From Gp13-AA77 sp036521995 (GTDB taxonomy: Bacteria; Acidobacteriota; Terriglobia; UBA7540), in contig DATDGR010000051.1 in NCBI GenBank assembly GCA_036521995.1, positions 1 through 35,219 of the forward strand: DNA of 35,219 nt, read 5' to 3'. Each line of letters opens with the position of its first letter. Positions within the stretch are counted from its first letter, which is position 1. The notes under the pieces were generated by a model. That model was not told the origin of the DNA, did not search any database, and worked only from the letters and a program-made list of their open reading frames with translations. Made by a program: the position numbers and the translations under genes. Shown piece by piece: positions 31,486 through 35,219 of the stretch.

Positions 31486-32694
31486 ATGAGAATGACCGAC
31501 GCCAAGGTGATTATCTGCAGTCCAGGGCGCAATTTCGTCACCCTCAAGATTACAACCGAGGACGGCATCTACGGCCTGGGCGATGCCACCGTCAACGGCC
31601 GCGAGCTCGCGGTGGCCAGCTACCTCTCCGATCATGTCATCCCGCTTCTGATCGGGCGCGACGCGCGCCGGATCGAGGATCTGTGGCAGTACCTCTACAA
31701 AGGAGCCTACTGGCGTCGCGGACCGGTCACCATGGCGTCGATCGGCGCTGTCGACACGGCGCTGTGGGACATCAAGGCGAAGTCGCTGGGCGTGCCGTTA
31801 TACCAGTTGCTCGGAGGCGCTTCGCGAGACGCCGTGCTGGTGTACGGACACGCCAACGGGCAGGATGTGGAAGCCACGGTGGAAGCGGTGGCCGAATACA
31901 TCCGGCTTGGCTACAAGGCGATTCGGGCCCAATCCGGCATTCCCGGAATCGAGAGCACGTATGGCGTTGGCCGAGGCAAGATGTACTACGAGCCCGCGGA
32001 AAAGGGCGCGCCTTCGGAGAGCGCCTGGAACTCGGATCTCTATTTGAACTTCGTGCCCAGCCTGTTCGAGCGCCTACGCAAGGAGTTCGGGCACGATATT
32101 CCCCTCTTGCACGACGCCCATCACCGCTTGACTCCGATCGAAGCGGCGCGGCTCGGCAAGCGCCTGGAGCCCTATCACCTGCTGTGGCTCGAAGATCCCG
32201 TTCCGGCCGAACTCCAGGAGAGCTTCCGCTTGATCCGCCAGCACACCACCACGCCGCTCGCGGTGGGCGAGGTGTTCAACACCATCTTCGACTGCCAGCA
32301 GCTCATCGAAGAGCAATTGATCGACTACATCCGCACCGCTGTGGTCCACGCTGGAGGCATCTCCCACCTGCGAAAGATCGCGAATCTGGCCGAACTGTAC
32401 CACGTCCGCACTGGATGTCACGGCGCCACCGATCTCAGTCCGGTCTGCCTCGCTGCAACCCTCCACTTCGACCTCAGCGTCCACAATTTCGGCATTCAGG
32501 AATACATGCATCATTCCGAAGACACGGACCGCGTCTTCCCGCACGCTTACACTCTCTCCGAAGGGATGATGCATCCGGGCGAAGCACCGGGTCTCGGCGT
32601 GGACATCAACGAGCATCTGGCCGCGCAGTTTCCGTACCAGCGCGCTTACTTACCGGTGAACCGCAAGTTCGACGGTACCATGCACAGTTGGTAG
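31486..32694 (+). CDS. manD: D-mannonate dehydratase (enolase superfamily)
   Basis: A 402-residue enzyme of the ManD/RspA group that dehydrates D-mannonate to 2-keto-3-deoxy-D-gluconate. It matches ManD over its full length: PGRNFVTLKITTEDGIYGLGDATVNGRELAVASYL, QYLYKGAYWRRGPVTMASIGAVDTALWDIK, RAQSGIPG, STYGVGRGKMYYEP, LLHDAHHRLTPIEAARLGK, LWLEDPVPAE, LAVGEVFN, VVHAGGISHLRKIA, GCHGATDLSPV, YLPVNRKFDGT. Metal ligands are the Asp of LHDAHH, the Glu of LEDP and the Glu of VGEVF. Tyr of TYGV and the His residues of DAHH and GCHGATD are the catalytic set of active ManD. The start follows AAGG at 6 bases. The product would feed the aldolase after phosphorylation; no KDG kinase is in the window. Confidence 0.94.
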   Translation: MRMTDAKVIICSPGRNFVTLKITTEDGIYGLGDATVNGRELAVASYLSDHVIPLLIGRDARRIEDLWQYLYKGAYWRRGPVTMASIGAVDTALWDIKAKSLGVPLYQLLGGASRDAVLVYGHANGQDVEATVEAVAEYIRLGYKAIRAQSGIPGIESTYGVGRGKMYYEPAEKGAPSESAWNSDLYLNFVPSLFERLRKEFGHDIPLLHDAHHRLTPIEAARLGKRLEPYHLLWLEDPVPAELQESFRLIRQHTTTPLAVGEVFNTIFDCQQLIEEQLIDYIRTAVVHAGGISHLRKIANLAELYHVRTGCHGATDLSPVCLAATLHFDLSVHNFGIQEYMHHSEDTDRVFPHAYTLSEGMMHPGEAPGLGVDINEHLAAQFPYQRAYLPVNRKFDGTMHSW

Positions 32695-33201
32695 AGCGAC
32701 AACGCGCGTTATCTTCCTAACTCTCCTGCACTATCCAGACTCTAAATAGCTTACCTGATCCTCGCTCCTGCGATTCCGGCTTCGGTTCCTTCTTGGGTTC
32801 GTTTTGGGTTCGTTTTAGGTTCGTTTAGGTTTGCTTTTTTCTTGCTCAAGATCTTCTACTGATTCTGAAGGACTTGTCGAACCAGCTTCCGTCGCCGGAG
32901 GCCTAAAATTGGGTTTCCTTGGGTTCGTTTTGCTGCCGCGCAATTGATCTGCTTTCGAGTGTTATCTTATTTTGAATCTTTCTGTTACAATTTTTGATTC
33001 GTTCTAGAATAACATTCGATATAACTCGCCACATTTGTAGTCTAACATTAATATATACAAGTATTTACAAGTTTGGGTCCGGACAGGAATATTCGTACCC
33101 CCCCGGGGGGGGTCCCAACCGCTGATCAATTGGCGGATCGGCTACCACGCCGAGCGCATAGGGTACCGAATTGGACAAGAGTCCGGACACGTCAGCTCCA
33201 A
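32695..33201. other. Gene-free stretch between manD and the reductase gene
   Basis: Both flanking genes end here. The first part (about 32780-32935) is T-rich with repeated GGGTTCGTTTT-like words. The next part (32960-33070) is A/T-rich and very different from the genes. Then comes a perfect C7-G7 palindrome inside a C7-G8 run (33098-33112), and a decayed copy of the reductase 3' end (33128-33163). No RNA gene or clear terminator was recognised. Confidence 0.6.
33128..33163 (-). repeat. Decayed copy of the aldo/keto reductase 3' end
   Basis: This stretch aligns with 33218-33251, the last codons of the reductase gene, with two single-base gaps and a handful of changes. The shared words are GATCGGCT, CCACGCCG and CGCAT, in the same order. 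GTCCGGAC also occurs before each copy (33077-33084 and 33181-33188). It looks like the remains of a duplication of the gene end and its downstream sequence. Confidence 0.55.
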
Positions 33202-34161
33202 TCATACGTTGTTGCCCAACTGGAAGATCGGCTCCACGCCGCTCGCATGGGCTAGAAGGGTTCGGGTCTCATCCTCGGTAATGGGCTGGAACCGCTGGGC
33301 CACGCCCATCGCCTGGCGAAACCACTCGGGATTGCCCGGCGGGATGGCAGCGGTCAGATACGGTCGCGACAGCGTCCAGCGCAGCGCCAGCGTCGCTTCC
33401 TCGGGCAGCTTGCAGGGTTCGTACCAGCACTTGGCCGTGTGCTGGGCCTCCGGCAGGTTCGAAGGATACTTCCCTTTCGCCATCGCCTTGATCGCCAAAT
33501 ACCCCATGCCCTTGGCGCGGGCGTGATCGAGCACCTGGGGGCCGAAGTTGGCTTTGGAGAACAGGACGAAGTTCGTAGGAAACAGGATGGTGTCGAAGTG
33601 GGCACGGTCCATGGCGGCGAGGGCCGTTTCCACGGAGTGGCAGGAGAATCCGAGGAAACGAATCTTGCCGGCCTTTTGCGCCGCCACAAAGGCTTCCATG
33701 GCGCCGTTCGGACCGAAGATCTGGTCGAGCTCTGCCGTCTTGGTGAGCGCGTGATGCTGGTAAAGGTCGAAATGATCCGTGCGCAGGTGCTTGAGCGACG
33801 TGTCGAGATCGGTGGCGGCCCCGGCCTTATCGCGGAAGTTCGTCTTACAGGCGAGGAACGAACGGTTGCGGTAAGGCTGTAGAGCAGGACCCAGGCGTTC
33901 CTCGGCATCGCCGTAATCCGGCGAGACGTCAAAGTAGTTGATGCCGCGGTCCACCGCCTCGGCCACCACGTTGCTGGCAGAGGACTGGTCGACGGACATC
34001 ACCACGATGCCGCCGAAGCCGATGATGGAGAGATTCTCGCCCGTCTTGCCGAGCGGCCGCCTGGCGATGGGTTTCTCAGCCGACGCCGAAAAAAGCTCGC
34101 TCGAGGCGGCGAGTCCGGCCGCGGCTGCAGTCCCTTTCTTGAGGAAATCTCGTCGGTCCAT
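33202..34161 (-). CDS. Tat-exported aldo/keto reductase
   Basis: A 319-residue NADPH-dependent aldo/keto reductase with an N-terminal twin-arginine signal (MDRRDFLKKGTAAAAGLAASSELFSASA), so it is probably exported folded with its cofactor. The barrel follows with RRPLGKTGENLSIIGFGGI, catalytic Asp and Tyr in FDVSPDYGDAEERLG, Lys in LACKTN and His in DLYQHHAL. The cofactor-binding C-terminal end of typical reductases is shortened (LSRPYLTAAIPPGNPEWF). Substrate unknown; sugar aldehydes are possible given the neighbours. The ATG at 34161 follows AGGAGT at 7 bases. It converges on manD. Confidence 0.88.
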   Translation of the reverse strand: MDRRDFLKKGTAAAAGLAASSELFSASAEKPIARRPLGKTGENLSIIGFGGIVVMSVDQSSASNVVAEAVDRGINYFDVSPDYGDAEERLGPALQPYRNRSFLACKTNFRDKAGAATDLDTSLKHLRTDHFDLYQHHALTKTAELDQIFGPNGAMEAFVAAQKAGKIRFLGFSCHSVETALAAMDRAHFDTILFPTNFVLFSKANFGPQVLDHARAKGMGYLAIKAMAKGKYPSNLPEAQHTAKCWYEPCKLPEEATLALRWTLSRPYLTAAIPPGNPEWFRQAMGVAQRFQPITEDETRTLLAHASGVEPIFQLGNNV

Positions 34162-34576
34162 AGTGTACTCCTATGATCCTAACCTAGACCATAATTTCGC
34201 GTTTGGCAAGGTCAAGGCCCGGTCAGTTTGTGGTCAAGGCATGGTGACTTCGGCTCCGCGAACGATCGGAACCGGAGCGTCCTGCGTTCGCAATGGGTCA
34301 GACAGCCAAATGGCCGGCAGAAGGGGGGGTGGCCGCCCGGCTCGAAGAAGGTTTTAGGTCGGTTGCGTCTGCTCGTAAACGATTGATTTAATCGTGAGTT
34401 GAATTTCCGAAATGTGGAACTGTGTAAGTGACGAGCCGCGCGGGTTCCGGGGTTTCTTTCGAGCCCGGCCTGGTGGCTTTATTGATCGATATGATTGTCG
34501 CCACCCTGACCACAGCGCTTTCCACCAAGCGGACATCCGTAAGCGCCTAAATCCGCATCCCATCTGGGGCCGAGCG
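34162..34576. other. Gene-free stretch between the VOC gene and the reductase gene
   Basis: This contains the reductase leader and the downstream region of the VOC-domain gene. GGTCAAGGC occurs twice (34208-34216 and 34232-34240). Minus-strand frames here are continuations of other-frame reading over the VOC gene and have no start signals. No RNA gene seen. Confidence 0.45.
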
Positions 34577-35219
34577 CTAACCGTACGTAAGGTCCGTGCT
34601 CTGTCCGACCTCGATAATATAACCGTCAGGATCGCGCATGTAGCAGAGCGTCTCGCCGTACTTGTCCCTCGGCTCCGTGATGAACTCGGCTCCTCGACTC
34701 CTCCATAACTCATAGCACGCTTGAATATCCGCAACGCGGATATTCATAAAGGCGCTCATCTTATCCGGGTCGGGGACCCTGAGCGTTACTGACGGCTTTT
34801 CGGGGGTCGGCCCGCCCCCGACGTTGACAATAAGCCACATATTCGCGATCTGAATGTACCCAGGCGCGCCCTTGCTGTCACCTCCGCTCAGAATGCGACC
34901 GCCGAAGACCCTTTCGTAGAAGCGAGCCGATCGGTCGATGTCGGCGACAGTGAGAAAATATGCGACGGTGAACCCTTCCCTCGGCGGCATCTCATAGCTC
35001 TTCTGTCCGATTTGTACGCTGTTCATTGACGACTCCGATTCCGATACAGTCATGAGTTTCAGAAGCGCCTGAGCTGCCGAGGTCGACGACGCAGGATTCT
35101 GGCCAGTAATAAGACGGCCGTCAGTGACGGAAAAAGGCTGCCAGTTCGCCACCTTCTCGTATATCGCGCCGAGCCGCAGCAGTTCATCTTCCACCAGGAA
35201 CGGCACAACCTTCGTGAGC
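34577..35219 (-). CDS. DJ-1/PfpI C-terminus fused to a VOC domain (5' end outside window)
   Basis: The frame is open to the right edge. Its first 55 or so residues (LTKVVPFLVEDELLRLGAIYEKVANWQPFSVTDGRLITGQNPASSTSAAQALLKLM) are the C-terminal end of a DJ-1/PfpI-type protein of the kind with VEDELxRxGxxYxxxxxWxPxVVxDGxLITGQNPASS. Without a stop codon the frame goes on through TVSESESS into MNSVQIGQKSYEMPPREGFTVAYFLTVADIDRSARFYERVFGG and ends with YMRDPDGYIIEVGQ, a VOC (glyoxalase/bleomycin-resistance-like) domain. The VOC part could also be made alone from ATG 35026, which has GGAG 6 bases upstream. Both families act on or near reactive carbonyls, so a fusion makes sense. The alternative is a recent loss of the stop codon between two coupled genes. 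Confidence 0.8.
   Translation of the reverse strand, partial: LTKVVPFLVEDELLRLGAIYEKVANWQPFSVTDGRLITGQNPASSTSAAQALLKLMTVSESESSMNSVQIGQKSYEMPPREGFTVAYFLTVADIDRSARFYERVFGGRILSGGDSKGAPGYIQIANMWLIVNVGGGPTPEKPSVTLRVPDPDKMSAFMNIRVADIQACYELWRSRGAEFITEPRDKYGETLCYMRDPDGYIIEVGQSTDLTYG

Noticed and set aside
31683..32720. 345-codon plus-strand frame over manD
   Set aside because: Alternative frame of the same strand within a full-length, highly conserved enzyme; Arg-rich shadow.
34354..34734. 126-codon minus-strand frame overlapping the VOC gene
   Set aside because: Different frame over the conserved VOC C-terminus; low-complexity Arg/Ser start.
1..35219. tRNA, rRNA and insertion-sequence genes
   Set aside because: No cloverleaf-like sequence with a T-loop word was recognised in any gap, and no transposase frame or terminal inverted repeats were found.

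Overview
The window is GC-rich, densely coding DNA that looks like a chromosome segment of an acidobacterium, most likely from the Solibacter/Bryobacter side of the phylum. Three things point there. One is an ADOP-type ABC permease (acidobacterial duplicated orphan permease) with the relic of a PadR regulator in front of it. The second is an ECF sigma factor next to a Ser/Thr kinase with C-terminal TPRs. The third is a set of small secreted proteins of acidobacterial style (the IPFAFNVG..LPAGDY protein and the YxW/PGYW-repeat protein). This placement is inference: no rRNA, tRNA or taxonomic marker beyond smc and gcv lies in the window. I found no tRNA, rRNA, CRISPR array, intact insertion sequence or phage gene.

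Left part (1-7079): a minus-strand signalling cassette runs ECF sigma factor, membrane-anchored kinase/TPR protein, small secreted protein. It is followed by a plus-strand secreted protein with its own strong ribosome binding site and a glutaryl-CoA-dehydrogenase-like enzyme. An 800-base gene-free stretch with short repeats separates this from smc.

Middle (7080-18898): smc starts at a TTG codon and carries a low-complexity insertion in its N-terminal head. The glycine cleavage genes gcvT, gcvH, gcvPA and gcvPB all read on the minus strand. gcvPB is cut off from the others by a 62-residue coiled-coil-like protein, a large PGYW-repeat secreted protein and a strong stem-loop. A good intrinsic terminator follows gcvPB. 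A membrane-anchored alpha/beta hydrolase diverges from gcvT.

Accessory part (18977-28950): a conserved Cys-containing small protein, then two gene relics fused in one frame (N-terminus of an anion-transporter-like protein and a truncated nuclease-like protein). A 1.2-kb stretch without recognisable genes follows, holding a good promoter-like sequence. Next come an amino-acid permease fused to a stress-protein-like domain and a minus-strand operon of two paralogous four-helix SMR/EamA-like proteins plus a radical SAM protein. The ADOP permease closes this part; its upstream region keeps the operator and ribosome binding site of a decayed padR gene.

Right part (28951-35219): a sugar-acid catabolic group with a KduI/IolB-family isomerase, KDPG-type aldolase, SDR dehydrogenase and D-mannonate dehydratase. 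Together they point to uronate breakdown through 2-keto-3-deoxygluconate; the KDG kinase is not here. A Tat-exported aldo/keto reductase with a decayed copy of its own 3' end follows. At the right edge lies an open frame joining the C-terminus of a DJ-1/PfpI protein to a VOC (glyoxalase-like) domain.
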